From: an uncultured Pelagibacteraceae bacterium
GTDB lineage: Bacteria; Pseudomonadota; Alphaproteobacteria; Pelagibacterales; Pelagibacteraceae
Assembly: GCA_902557155.1 (NCBI GenBank)
Contig: CACDYR010000001.1
Span: forward strand, 124,001-188,000
DNA: 64,000 nucleotides
Direction: 5' to 3'
The translations under genes were made by a program, and so were the position numbers. The notes below the pieces were generated by a model. It was not told where the DNA came from and did not search any database. It saw only the letters and a list, made by a program, of their open reading frames with translations. This document shows, piece by piece, positions 37,697 through 47,390 of the stretch (the first letter of the stretch is position 1; each line of letters starts with the position of its first letter).

Positions 37697-38602
37697 TTAT
37701 TCTAATATTTTTATTTCTGTTTCTAATTTAATGCCTGTTTTTTTAAATACACTTTCGGAAACAAAATTAATTAACTTTTTCATATCTTCAAACTTAGCAT
37801 TACCTTTGTTTACAAAAAAATTATAGTGTTTTTCTGAAATTGATGCATCTCCAAATGATTTTTCGAGGGGCACAGACTCTTTAATCAGTTCCCAAACTTT
37901 TTTATCTGATTGGTCAATAGGGTTTTTAAAAGTACTGCCACTTGTCTTTATTCTTGTTGGTTGAGCTTGTTCTTTTTTTTCTTTCAATATTCTTATTTCG
38001 TTTTTGATCATGTCTTTATCTTTCTTAAAGCCCTTAAATGAAGCGCTTAAAAAAATAAGTTCATCAGATAATCCGCTATCTCTGTACTTAAAATTCATCT
38101 TTTTTGCAGGTATAGTTATTATTTCACCTGATTTATTAATTGCCTGAATAGAAATTAAAATATCTTTAAATTCTCTTTGAAAACAACCCGCGTTCATTTT
38201 AATCCCCCCGCCAATTGTACCTGGTATACATGATAGAAACTCAAAACCACCAAGACCATTTTCCATTGCAAAGTCTGATAATGATTTATCATTAACAGCA
38301 CTTCCAGCTATTATGATTTCATCATTTAATAAAGAGATATTATTAAAATTTTTTGAAAGTTTAATTACTACACCATTAAATTTTTTATCCGTAATCAAAG
38401 TATTTGAGCCAGCACCTAATACAAATATCTTTTCTTGATTTTGAAGTTTTTTGATAAATCTGATTAATTCTTGTAAGCTATCTGCTTTAAAGAAAGCTTT
38501 TGTTTTACCACCTATATTAAACCAATTTTTTTTTTTTAAATCATAATCTAGCTTTAAATTATTACTAAATTCTTCAATGAGCTCTTCTAAATCAATTTTC
38601 AT
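37697..38602 (-). CDS. murB: UDP-N-acetylenolpyruvoylglucosamine reductase MurB
   Basis: A 301-residue type II-like MurB. FAD-binding segments VLGAGSNTLI and CIPGTIGGGIKMNAGCFQREF, the catalytic YRDSGL and SGSTFKNP (Ser). It reduces enolpyruvyl-UDP-GlcNAc to UDP-MurNAc with NADPH. It overlaps murC by 4 bases. Confidence 0.96.
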   Translation of the reverse strand: MKIDLEELIEEFSNNLKLDYDLKKKNWFNIGGKTKAFFKADSLQELIRFIKKLQNQEKIFVLGAGSNTLITDKKFNGVVIKLSKNFNNISLLNDEIIIAGSAVNDKSLSDFAMENGLGGFEFLSCIPGTIGGGIKMNAGCFQREFKDILISIQAINKSGEIITIPAKKMNFKYRDSGLSDELIFLSASFKGFKKDKDMIKNEIRILKEKKEQAQPTRIKTSGSTFKNPIDQSDKKVWELIKESVPLEKSFGDASISEKHYNFFVNKGNAKFEDMKKLINFVSESVFKKTGIKLETEIKILE

Positions 38603-39996
38603 GATAATAATTTAGGCAATTCTCTCATCCAACTTGAAATAGTCCCCGCACCCATTCCTATAACTATTTTTTTTCCATATATGTTTGCTTTAATGAATTT
38701 TGCTAATTGAAATTTATCATCTACTAAAAACAATTGAACTCTAGAGTTTTTAATAATCTCTCTCGCAAATTTTAAATAACTAAATCCAAGCTTTAACTTT
38801 TCTCCAGCAGTATAAATTGGAAACAAAATTAATTTATCTGCATTTTTGAAAGCAAAAGTAAATTCTTTTTTTAAATCTTTTAGTCTTGATATTCTATGTG
38901 GTTGGAAAATACATATCTTTTCATAATCTTTATAAACTTTTTTTACACCATCCAGTACTTCTTTGATTTCTGTAGGATGGTGGGCATAATCATCATAAAA
39001 ATCTACATTATTAAAATTGAAAATTTTATTAAATCTTCTTTGAACTCCTTTAAAATTTTTAAGTCCTTTTTTTATATTATTTATTGGTAGGCCCACTGTT
39101 AATGCTAATGCTGCTGCAGCTACAGAATTTTTAATATTATGTGTTCCTAATAAAGGAATTTTAAATTTTTTAATTAATTGATTTTTTTTATTAGGTAATT
39201 TTATATTTAAGTCAAACTCAGAGTACTCTTTTAATTGTTTTATATTTTTAATACAAAAATTTGATTTGGTGTCTAGTCCATATGTATAGAAGTTTTTATT
39301 TTTGATATTTTTAATTAAATTTTTGTTATTTTTATCATCTAAACAAATAAATGATTTTCCAAATGAAGGGACTTTATTAACAAAATTTTCAAAATATTTA
39401 TTTAATTTATCCATAGTGCCATAATAATCCATATGCTCTCGATCTATGTTAGTGATTATTGAGTATGTTGGGGGTATGAACACAAAACTTCCATCAGACT
39501 CGTCTGCTTCTAATATAGACCAATCACTTTTTCCAAGCTTTGCGGAATTATTAATCGAATTTATTACTCCACCATTGATGATTGTGGGATCAATTTTTGT
39601 TTCTTGAAATATAGACGCTATTAATGATGTTGTTGTAGTTTTGCCGTGCGAGCCAACAACTACAATATTTTTTGTTAAAGAGACAATGTTGGCTAACATT
39701 TCTCCTCTTTTATATATAGGTAATTGTTTTTTTTGGGCCGCAAGAAGTTCTGGATTATTTTTTTTAATAGCAGAAGATACAACTAGGATAGTCCCTTTTT
39801 CTATATTTTGTTTCTTATGTCCAATGAAAACTTTTATTTTTTCCTTTCTTAATCTCTCAATATTTTTATTATTTGTAATATCACTGCCTTGAACTTTAAA
39901 ACCTTTACCTTTCATTATAAGTGATAAGCCACTCATACCTATTCCACCTATTCCTACAAAATGTATTAGTTCCGTTTTTGCTAATTTAATTTTCAT
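38599..39996 (-). CDS. murC: UDP-N-acetylmuramate--L-alanine ligase MurC
   Basis: A 465-residue Mur ligase: N-terminal HFVGIGGIGMSGLSLIMK, ATP loop VVGSHGKTTTTSLIA (~112), ILEADESDGSF, DREHMDYYG and DDYAHHPTEI. It adds L-Ala to UDP-MurNAc. It overlaps murG by 11 bases and murB by 4. Confidence 0.96.
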   Translation of the reverse strand: MKIKLAKTELIHFVGIGGIGMSGLSLIMKGKGFKVQGSDITNNKNIERLRKEKIKVFIGHKKQNIEKGTILVVSSAIKKNNPELLAAQKKQLPIYKRGEMLANIVSLTKNIVVVGSHGKTTTTSLIASIFQETKIDPTIINGGVINSINNSAKLGKSDWSILEADESDGSFVFIPPTYSIITNIDREHMDYYGTMDKLNKYFENFVNKVPSFGKSFICLDDKNNKNLIKNIKNKNFYTYGLDTKSNFCIKNIKQLKEYSEFDLNIKLPNKKNQLIKKFKIPLLGTHNIKNSVAAAALALTVGLPINNIKKGLKNFKGVQRRFNKIFNFNNVDFYDDYAHHPTEIKEVLDGVKKVYKDYEKICIFQPHRISRLKDLKKEFTFAFKNADKLILFPIYTAGEKLKLGFSYLKFAREIIKNSRVQLFLVDDKFQLAKFIKANIYGKKIVIGMGAGTISSWMRELPKLLS

Positions 39997-41050
39997 TAAT
40001 AATTTTTAATATTTTTTGATTAACATCATTCCATGTATTTTGATAATTTAATTTCTGTAAATTATTTTTTTTTGTCATGTAATCTTGACTTTTATTTGTC
40101 AATTCTAATAAAAATTTCTCAAATTTGTGGTCATCAAAATTTTTTTGATCAATTATCCAACAACAATCCTGTTCCTCATAATATTTTGCGTTTTCATACT
40201 GATGATTATCTTTTGATGACGGAAGTGGTATTGCTATAAATGGAATATTTAAAAAAGATAATTCAGCTAAACTTGAGGCACCCGCTCTAGTTATACATAA
40301 ATCTCCTTGTTTTAAAACCTCATTAAGATTATGATCAAAGCTGAAAACTCTACTTTCAATATTATTTTGAAAATAAAAATCTTTTAAAAAATTTATATTT
40401 TTCTCGCTTGTTTGATGAATAATTTTTATAGATACTTTTTTTGCTAGACTCACAAAAGATTTATTTAAAAGCTCATCAAAGATTTTTGCACCCTGACTAC
40501 CTCCCATGATTATAATTGTAAATAAATTGTCATATTTTTGATACGTACTGGTTTCATAATATTCTTTTCGTATCAAAGGTTTAATAGTAGTTAATTTGTG
40601 ATTAATTTCAGATGGTAAATTAATTAAATTCTTCGAATAACATATTAATTTTCTTGAAAAATTTAAAAAAAATTTATTTGCTCTTCCAAGAACTATATTT
40701 GGTTCAATTAAAAAAATATTAATTCCTAATATTTTTGCTGCTAAACATAGTGGCAAAGACATATAGCCTCCTGTAGAAATTAAAATCGAAATATTGTTTT
40801 TTTTTAAAAGAAAAAAAGATTTAATAGTTAGAAAAAATATTTTTAAAAATGAAAAAGGAAGTAAAAAATAGTTATTTAATTTTGGAGTGTTGATTACAAA
40901 TGCTTTATAATTCTTATCTAAATATTTAAGACCTCTTTTATCAGTAGAAATCAAGGTTTCATGAGTATTTTTCAAATGATTATAAATTGTAATTGCTGGT
41001 ATGACATGACCTCCAGATCCACCTGTAGAAATTAAAACTTTTTTTTTCAT
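39986..41050 (-). CDS. murG: undecaprenyl-PP-MurNAc-pentapeptide GlcNAc transferase MurG
   Basis: A 354-residue GT28 enzyme. ISTGGSGGHVIPAI at the N-terminus and IIMGGSQGAKIFDELL near 180 are the two glycine loops; ITRAGASSLAEL gives the UDP-GlcNAc site. It converts lipid I to lipid II at the inner face of the membrane. It is 3 bases behind ftsW. Confidence 0.95.
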   Translation of the reverse strand: MKKKVLISTGGSGGHVIPAITIYNHLKNTHETLISTDKRGLKYLDKNYKAFVINTPKLNNYFLLPFSFLKIFFLTIKSFFLLKKNNISILISTGGYMSLPLCLAAKILGINIFLIEPNIVLGRANKFFLNFSRKLICYSKNLINLPSEINHKLTTIKPLIRKEYYETSTYQKYDNLFTIIIMGGSQGAKIFDELLNKSFVSLAKKVSIKIIHQTSEKNINFLKDFYFQNNIESRVFSFDHNLNEVLKQGDLCITRAGASSLAELSFLNIPFIAIPLPSSKDNHQYENAKYYEEQDCCWIIDQKNFDDHKFEKFLLELTNKSQDYMTKKNNLQKLNYQNTWNDVNQKILKIINEN

Positions 41051-41053
41051 TTA

Positions 41054-42175
41054 TTAAGTTATTTTTCTTTTTGTTAAATTTAAAATGATACCAGCTAATA
41101 TTGATGTACTTATTATTGATGAACCACCATAACTTAAAAAAGGTAATGTCATTCCAGTAGTTGGAAATAATCTTATATTAACTCCAATATGAATTGTTGC
41201 CTGCATTAATATTAAACTAATAGATCCGATTAAAATAAGTTTAGCTTTATCATTTGTTTCAAAACTTATTTTTTTGAAAACCATATAAATCAAAATTAAA
41301 AACAATAATAATATTAACATTATGGCAACAACACCGAACTCCTCAGAAATTACTGAAATAATGTAGTCAGTATGAGCTTCAGGAACTCTATTTTTAAGAA
41401 CTCCTTCACCTATGCCTTTTCCAAAAAAACCTCCACTTGAAATTGACTCTATTGCTTTATCAGATTGAAAATTATGAGTACCTGTTTCTCTATTAAAAAA
41501 TGAAAAAATACGTCCTTGTATATAATCAAACTTAGGGACAAAAATAATAAGATAAGCAAGCAAAGATGCGCCAGCGATAAATATTGCTAAAAGAATATAT
41601 ATATTAATTCCTGATGTGAAGATTAGAACTGCCCAACAAAATACTACTAATAAAGTTTGGCCAATATCTGGTTGAGCTATTAAAAGTAAAGAAATAACAG
41701 ATATCAAAATAATAGTTATCAAATACTTAAATAAAATATTTGATCTAATATCACAAAAAATAGTTGCTAAAATTATTATCAAAAATGGTTTTAAAACCTC
41801 TATAGGCTGAAATCTTGGTAAGAAAAATAAGTCTATCCATCTTTTAGATCCTTTAACCTCAACACCAACGAATGGCACCATAAATAAAGAAATAAGTGAA
41901 ATAAAAAAAAGAAAAATAGAGTATTTATATAATTGATCTGAATTTAAAGAGGAAAATATAAAAATAAGAGTTATTCCAATTAACACATAAATCAAGTGTT
42001 TAAAAAAGAAGAAATAACTGTTGGTATCTAACTTATCAGAGGCTATTAGAGAAGTTGAAACTAAAGAAAAAAATAGTCCAATAACAAATAATAGACTTAT
42101 TAATAAAAAAGTAGATTTATCTATGTTTTTCCACCATTGATAATAAAATTTGTAAACAATACTATTGCTTTGCAT
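41054..42175 (-). CDS. ftsW: SEDS-family peptidoglycan polymerase FtsW
   Basis: A 373-residue, ten-helix SEDS protein. The cytosolic start is followed by conserved loops VKGSKRWIDLFFLPRFQPIEVLKPFLI, QPDIGQTLLV, SGGFFGKGIGEGVLKNRVPEAHTDYIISVISEE and TTGMTLPFLSYGGSS. With FtsI it polymerises septal glycan. It overlaps murD by 14 bases. Confidence 0.95.
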   Translation of the reverse strand: MQSNSIVYKFYYQWWKNIDKSTFLLISLLFVIGLFFSLVSTSLIASDKLDTNSYFFFFKHLIYVLIGITLIFIFSSLNSDQLYKYSIFLFFISLISLFMVPFVGVEVKGSKRWIDLFFLPRFQPIEVLKPFLIIILATIFCDIRSNILFKYLITIILISVISLLLIAQPDIGQTLLVVFCWAVLIFTSGINIYILLAIFIAGASLLAYLIIFVPKFDYIQGRIFSFFNRETGTHNFQSDKAIESISSGGFFGKGIGEGVLKNRVPEAHTDYIISVISEEFGVVAIMLILLLFLILIYMVFKKISFETNDKAKLILIGSISLILMQATIHIGVNIRLFPTTGMTLPFLSYGGSSIISTSILAGIILNLTKRKIT

Positions 42176-43460
42176 TTATGTACTTTTTAATTATTTGATT
42201 AAAATGAAAACCTCTATCTTCAAAATTTTTGAAACTATCGAATGAAGCTCCAGCTGGACTGAAAAAAATAATATTTTTTTTAGATTTTTGAATATTAATT
42301 TCTGAAAAAATAGCTTTAAGAGTTTCTTGTAAATTTTTAAATTTTCTAATTTTTAATCTATTTTTTAAAATTTTTATAAATTTTCTATGATGTGATCCAA
42401 AAATATAAGCTTTGATATTTTTACAATTTATTTTTGATAGTTTAAATTTATCTCCTTTTTTGGGAATTCCTCCTAAGATCCAATATGCATCAATTAAATT
42501 TTTTAATATATTTTCCGAGGAAGCAAAGCTTGTAGATTTGGAGTCGTTAATTATTGTGAGATTTTTTTTATCAAATATAATTTGTTGTCTGAAATCTAGG
42601 CCTTTAAATTTATTAATGGTTTTAATTAATTTTTTAAAATTAAGTTTTAATGTTGGAGCAATTTTTAATATGAATGATAAATTTTCTTTATTACCATTAG
42701 ATAAAAAATATTTATTAGTAATTTTATTAAACTTTTTATCTATACTTGAAGTCTGTACTCTGTAGATTTTTGAACTATATTTATTTTTATTTAATTTTTT
42801 AGTTATTAGTTCATCCTCTTTTTTTACGTATGCAAAAGATCCTCTTACTTGAGATTTTAATAATTTAAATTTTGCATTTACATAATTTTTTAAACTTTTA
42901 TGTCTCTCAATGTGGTCTGCAGTTATGTTTAAAATTAACGCATACTTTGATCTAAATACTCTACTGTAATCTAGCTGGTAAGAAGAGGCCTCTATTACAA
43001 AAATTGTTTTTTTTGTAATATTTTTTTCTGATAATGCTGGATTACCAATATTCCCAATAAGTCTTGAGTCTCTTTTTTGATCGATTAAAGCATCATGTAA
43101 GATTTTAGCAGTTGTAGATTTACCGTTAGTTCCAGTAATCGTAATACTCTCATTGTTATAAAATGAAAACAAAACATCAAGGTCGGTATGAATTTTTTTA
43201 AAATTTTTCTTTAAAAATTTTGATAATTTACAATTTGAGATATCAATTCCAGGACTAATAATAATTCTATCAAAATTTATTTTTTGAATTTGCTTTAGTT
43301 TAATTATTTTTTTTTTAAGTTTGGATTTAATTTTTTGATTGTCGTCGAACAAATATACATCCGACTTGTTTTTTAAAAACTTATAAGATGAAATACCACT
43401 CTTTCCTAAACCGTAAATTAATATTTTTTTTCTTAAAAAAATATTATTAAATATTTTCAT
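42162..43460 (-). CDS. murD: UDP-N-acetylmuramoyl-L-alanine--D-glutamate ligase MurD
   Basis: A 432-residue Mur ligase from ATG 43460 (the longer frame to 43517 would overlap mraY by 58 bases). The start shares one base with the mraY stop (TAATG). LIYGLGKSGISSYKFL, ITGTNGKSTTAKIL (~110), EASSYQLDY, NITADHIERH and FSPAGASFDSFKNFEDRG. It adds D-Glu. The sequence is very Lys/Asn-rich. Confidence 0.93.
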   Translation of the reverse strand: MKIFNNIFLRKKILIYGLGKSGISSYKFLKNKSDVYLFDDNQKIKSKLKKKIIKLKQIQKINFDRIIISPGIDISNCKLSKFLKKNFKKIHTDLDVLFSFYNNESITITGTNGKSTTAKILHDALIDQKRDSRLIGNIGNPALSEKNITKKTIFVIEASSYQLDYSRVFRSKYALILNITADHIERHKSLKNYVNAKFKLLKSQVRGSFAYVKKEDELITKKLNKNKYSSKIYRVQTSSIDKKFNKITNKYFLSNGNKENLSFILKIAPTLKLNFKKLIKTINKFKGLDFRQQIIFDKKNLTIINDSKSTSFASSENILKNLIDAYWILGGIPKKGDKFKLSKINCKNIKAYIFGSHHRKFIKILKNRLKIRKFKNLQETLKAIFSEINIQKSKKNIIFFSPAGASFDSFKNFEDRGFHFNQIIKKYINAKQ

Positions 43461-44545
43461 TATCTTAATTTTAAGGTAGCTAAACCAATCATTGCTAAAA
43501 TTATTGAGATAATCCAAAACCTAATCACAACTGTAGACTCTGGCCATCCTTTTTTCTCAAAATGATGATGAATGGGTGCCATTTTAAAAATTCTTTTGCC
43601 TGTAAGTTTAAATGAAATTACCTGAACCATTACTGAAACTGCCTCTAGTACAAAAAGACCACCAGTAATAGCTAAAACAATTTCATGCTTTGTGATAATT
43701 CCTACTGCACCTAAAGATCCTCCAAGAGATAATGAGCCTGTGTCTCCCATAAAAATTTTAGCAGGTGGAGCATTAAACCATAAAAATCCTAAACAAGAGC
43801 CAATAATTGCCCCACAAAAGATTGATACTTCTCCTGTTCCTTCTATGTAGGGAATTTGTAAATAATTTGAAAATACTATGTTTCCAGTAACATAACTTAT
43901 AAAAGCAAAACATGCCGCAACTAATATTACAGGCACTGTTGCTAGACCATCTAATCCATCTGTAAGATTAACAGCATTTGACGAACCAATAATTACAAAT
44001 ATTGCAAATGGTATAAAAAACCATCCAAGGTTTATAATTAAATTTTTAAAGAATGGAAAATATAAATTATTTAAATCTTGATAATCGTTTAAATAAACAA
44101 AAAAACTTACACCAATAATTGCTAAAATTATTTGTGAAGTTATTTTGAACTTTGAAGAAATTCCTGATGAGTTGCTATATTTAATCTTTTTAAAGTCATC
44201 ATATGCTCCCAACAAACCAAAAGTAATTGCTACGTAGATACAAAATAAAATATTAATATTTGATAAATCTGCCCAAAATATTACTGATACCAATAAGCCG
44301 AATAAAATTATTAAACCTCCCATTGTTGGTGTACCAATTTTTTTAACTATATGATCTTCAGGTCCATCGTCCCGGATTGGATTTAAAATTTTTTGTTTTG
44401 AAAAAAATTTAATAAAAGGACCTCCAATAATCAGTACAATAACCAATGAGGTGAAAAAAGATAAACCTGTTCTAAAAGTTAAATATTTAAATACATTTAA
44501 AAAACTAAAAGTATCAACAAAATTTAATAAAAATTGATAAAGCAT
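43460..44545 (-). CDS. mraY: phospho-MurNAc-pentapeptide translocase MraY
   Basis: A 361-residue, ten-helix protein. Catalytic residues lie in GLLGAYDDFKKIKYS (Asp-Asp), NLTDGLDGLAT (Asn, Asp) and FMGDTGSLSLGG (Asp); APIHHHFEKKGWPE is the His loop. It transfers phospho-MurNAc-pentapeptide to undecaprenyl phosphate to make lipid I. It shares one base with the murE-murF gene. Confidence 0.97.
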   Translation of the reverse strand: MLYQFLLNFVDTFSFLNVFKYLTFRTGLSFFTSLVIVLIIGGPFIKFFSKQKILNPIRDDGPEDHIVKKIGTPTMGGLIILFGLLVSVIFWADLSNINILFCIYVAITFGLLGAYDDFKKIKYSNSSGISSKFKITSQIILAIIGVSFFVYLNDYQDLNNLYFPFFKNLIINLGWFFIPFAIFVIIGSSNAVNLTDGLDGLATVPVILVAACFAFISYVTGNIVFSNYLQIPYIEGTGEVSIFCGAIIGSCLGFLWFNAPPAKIFMGDTGSLSLGGSLGAVGIITKHEIVLAITGGLFVLEAVSVMVQVISFKLTGKRIFKMAPIHHHFEKKGWPESTVVIRFWIISIILAMIGLATLKLR

Positions 44546-47388
44546 TAATGCAATCCTTTCAGATCTTTTACTATGTCGTTGAATCCTGTCGCAAGTGAGG
44601 CTTTAATCATTAAATAATCATTATTATTTAAATCATTTCTAATCAATTCAATAATTTGAGAATTGTTTAATAAAATCCTGCCCTTTTTAGCTTTTGAGAT
44701 ATTTTCAAATATCATTGAAGCCAATTTTCCTTTAACAAATACCTTATCTATCTTGGTTTGATTAATTATTGGAGCAATAGATTTATGAAGTTTTTTAGAA
44801 TGACTACCCAGCTCTAACATGTCACCAATTAGTATATATTTATTTGATTTTTTTGAGTTTATTTTATCAAAATTTTTTATTGCTGATTTTAATGATAGAG
44901 GATTTGAATTATAACTTTGATCAATTAAATTAATTTTTTTATTATCAATTTTTAATTCACAATGATCTCCCCTTCCTCCCGGAATTTTGAAATTGAGAAA
45001 AATATTTTCATTAAGTTTAAATATATTTTTATAAATACTAATAACTGCTAAAGCAGAAAGTGTATTGTATATATTGTTTTGAAAATTGTTAGATAATGTA
45101 AAATATTTTTTTTTATTATTTGATCTAACAATAATTCTAAATTTTTTTGCAAAGGTCTTTATATTAATTAATTTAATATCTGCTTTCTGACTTTTAATAC
45201 CAAAAGAAACAACTTTAATTTTATTTTCTTTGGCAATTTTTTTATGCAATTGAAAAAAGTTATCGTCTGCATTTAATACAACATAACCATTAGGTTTTAT
45301 GTTGTTAATAATTTCAGATTTTGCCAAAGCAATCTGTTTAATATTTTTAAAATTTTTAGCATGTGCATAATTTATATTTGTTATTACTCCAACATCTGGT
45401 GCTATTATTTTTGATAAATAATCAATTTCACCTTTTTTATCCATTCCAACTTCCAAAATTCCAAATTGATCATTTTGGTTTAAATTAAAAAGACTCAAAG
45501 GGACTCCAAATTTATTATTATAAGATTTTGGAGAAATACTCACTTTCGAAATTTTACTTAATACATTGCCCAGCAATTCTTTAAGTGTAGTTTTGCCACA
45601 ACTACCTGTAATAGCTATAATATTTGTATCAATACTTTTTCTAAAATTTTTTGAAATATCTGTTAGGAATTTTAAAGTATTTTTCACTTTAATCTGACGA
45701 CTTTTATTTAATTTATTTTGGATTTTGTTTACTACAGCTAACGATGCTTTTCTTTTGAATGATTGTGCAACATATTTATTACCATCATTTTTTTTACCTC
45801 TAATTGCAAAAAAAATATCGTTTTTAGTAACTTCTTGAGAATTAATTCTTGCCGTTTTTAAAGATGTGGAGGTAGATAATTTTTTAATTTTAACCACCTC
45901 TTTAATCACATTTAATTTTAAATTATTCGATAAAGTATTATTTTTATTCTTAATAGCATTTAGAATTACTTTTCTATCTGAAAAGAAAATTTTCTTATTT
46001 CCAATATCTTGAATTTTCTCATGGCCTTTTCCAGCAACTAACAAAATATCACCTGAATTCAGATTACTAATGGCTTGTTTTATTGCTATTGCTCTATTAG
46101 AAATTTCGATAATTCTTTTTTTTTTGATACCTTTTTTTATATCTCTTATTATTTTTTGAGGATTTTCAAATCTAGGGTTATCATTTGTAAGAATGATACT
46201 ATCTGCAAAACTACTGGCTATTTTTCCCATTTTTGATCTTTTATTTTGATCTCTATTTCCGCCACAACCGAATAGCACTGTTATTGCTTTATTAGGAAAT
46301 TGTTCTCTAAGGTTTAAAAGACACGTTTTTAAAGCATCAGGCGTATGAGCATAATCCAGAATTACTTTTGATTGATTTTTAATTTTACCAATTTTTTCAA
46401 ACCTTCCCTCAATAGGTTTTAATTTTGGAATTGTATTTAAAATTTTATCTAAACTAATACCGCTATATTTTGCTGCAATTATTGCCATTAAAACATTTTT
46501 TAATTGAATTTTTCCAATTAAATTTAAATTTATATCTCTTATAGAGTTATTTAATTTAATTCTAAGAAATTGACCCTCTCCTTTAAAGTTATGAGATAAA
46601 AGCTCTAGATTATTTTTCTCATCATTAAGTGTGTGTAATTTTAATTTCTTATTAATTGCAATTTTTTTTATGTTTTTAAACTCCGGTATTAATTGATCTG
46701 TAATTACATTGCCTCTTTTTTGGATTAGATTTTCAAATAAATACAGTTTAGCTTTTAAATAATTTTTTAAATTTATATGATAATCAAGATGATCCTGGGA
46801 TAAATTAGTAAATATACCCGAATTAAACTTTAAACCATCTAATCTATTTTGTTTTAAACCATGACTTGAGGCTTCCATAATTACATGATCTATTTTTTGA
46901 GTTTTTAATTTACTCAAAATTTTAGCCAATTTAATTGGATCTATTGTGGTATTAGATAAATTCAAATTAATTCTTTTTGATTTAACACCTAATGTACCGA
47001 TTGAAGCAACCCTTTTATTATTTAATTTTAATATTTGATAATAAAAATCAGCAACTGAAGATTTTCCATTTGTGCCTGTAACTGCGATTAAATTTTTTGG
47101 TTTTTTATTATAAATTTTAAAAGCAGTTTCAGCTAATAATTTTCTTATATTTTTTGTATGAATATATAAAATTCCATTTTGGAATTGATTTACTTTTTTT
47201 TCGGTTACGATAATTTTAGATCCTTTTTTAATTGCTTTAGGTATAAATTTATTGCCATCAATAGTATTTCCTTTGATTGCAAAAAAAATATTATTTTTTT
47301 TAACACTCTTAGTATCAAATGAAATTCCTGAAAAAGAAAAATTTCTAAAATTTTGATTTATGTTATGAAAGTAGTCTCCTAGAAGCAT
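44545..47388 (-). CDS. murEF: MurE-MurF fusion: meso-DAP-adding and D-Ala-D-Ala-adding ligase
   Basis: A single 947-residue frame. Residues 1 to ~485 are MurE: substrate domain GISFDTKSV, ATP loop VTGTNGKSSVADF (~103-115), DYAHTPDAL, and DNPR at 403-406, the motif for meso-diaminopimelate rather than lysine. Residues ~490-947 are MurF: a second substrate domain ARINSQEVTKNDIFFAIRG, ATP loop ITGSCGKTTLKELL (~593-606), INYAHAKNF and DQSYNSNPLSLK. No stop or frameshift lies between. Both active sites look intact, so the protein should carry out consecutive steps. Confidence 0.95.
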   Translation of the reverse strand: MLLGDYFHNINQNFRNFSFSGISFDTKSVKKNNIFFAIKGNTIDGNKFIPKAIKKGSKIIVTEKKVNQFQNGILYIHTKNIRKLLAETAFKIYNKKPKNLIAVTGTNGKSSVADFYYQILKLNNKRVASIGTLGVKSKRINLNLSNTTIDPIKLAKILSKLKTQKIDHVIMEASSHGLKQNRLDGLKFNSGIFTNLSQDHLDYHINLKNYLKAKLYLFENLIQKRGNVITDQLIPEFKNIKKIAINKKLKLHTLNDEKNNLELLSHNFKGEGQFLRIKLNNSIRDINLNLIGKIQLKNVLMAIIAAKYSGISLDKILNTIPKLKPIEGRFEKIGKIKNQSKVILDYAHTPDALKTCLLNLREQFPNKAITVLFGCGGNRDQNKRSKMGKIASSFADSIILTNDNPRFENPQKIIRDIKKGIKKKRIIEISNRAIAIKQAISNLNSGDILLVAGKGHEKIQDIGNKKIFFSDRKVILNAIKNKNNTLSNNLKLNVIKEVVKIKKLSTSTSLKTARINSQEVTKNDIFFAIRGKKNDGNKYVAQSFKRKASLAVVNKIQNKLNKSRQIKVKNTLKFLTDISKNFRKSIDTNIIAITGSCGKTTLKELLGNVLSKISKVSISPKSYNNKFGVPLSLFNLNQNDQFGILEVGMDKKGEIDYLSKIIAPDVGVITNINYAHAKNFKNIKQIALAKSEIINNIKPNGYVVLNADDNFFQLHKKIAKENKIKVVSFGIKSQKADIKLINIKTFAKKFRIIVRSNNKKKYFTLSNNFQNNIYNTLSALAVISIYKNIFKLNENIFLNFKIPGGRGDHCELKIDNKKINLIDQSYNSNPLSLKSAIKNFDKINSKKSNKYILIGDMLELGSHSKKLHKSIAPIINQTKIDKVFVKGKLASMIFENISKAKKGRILLNNSQIIELIRNDLNNNDYLMIKASLATGFNDIVKDLKGLH

Positions 47389-47390
47389 AA

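Noticed and set aside
42162-43517. 451-codon start for murD
   Set aside because: It would overlap mraY by 58 bases; ATG 43460 couples to the mraY stop as TAATG and begins just before the Rossmann loop.
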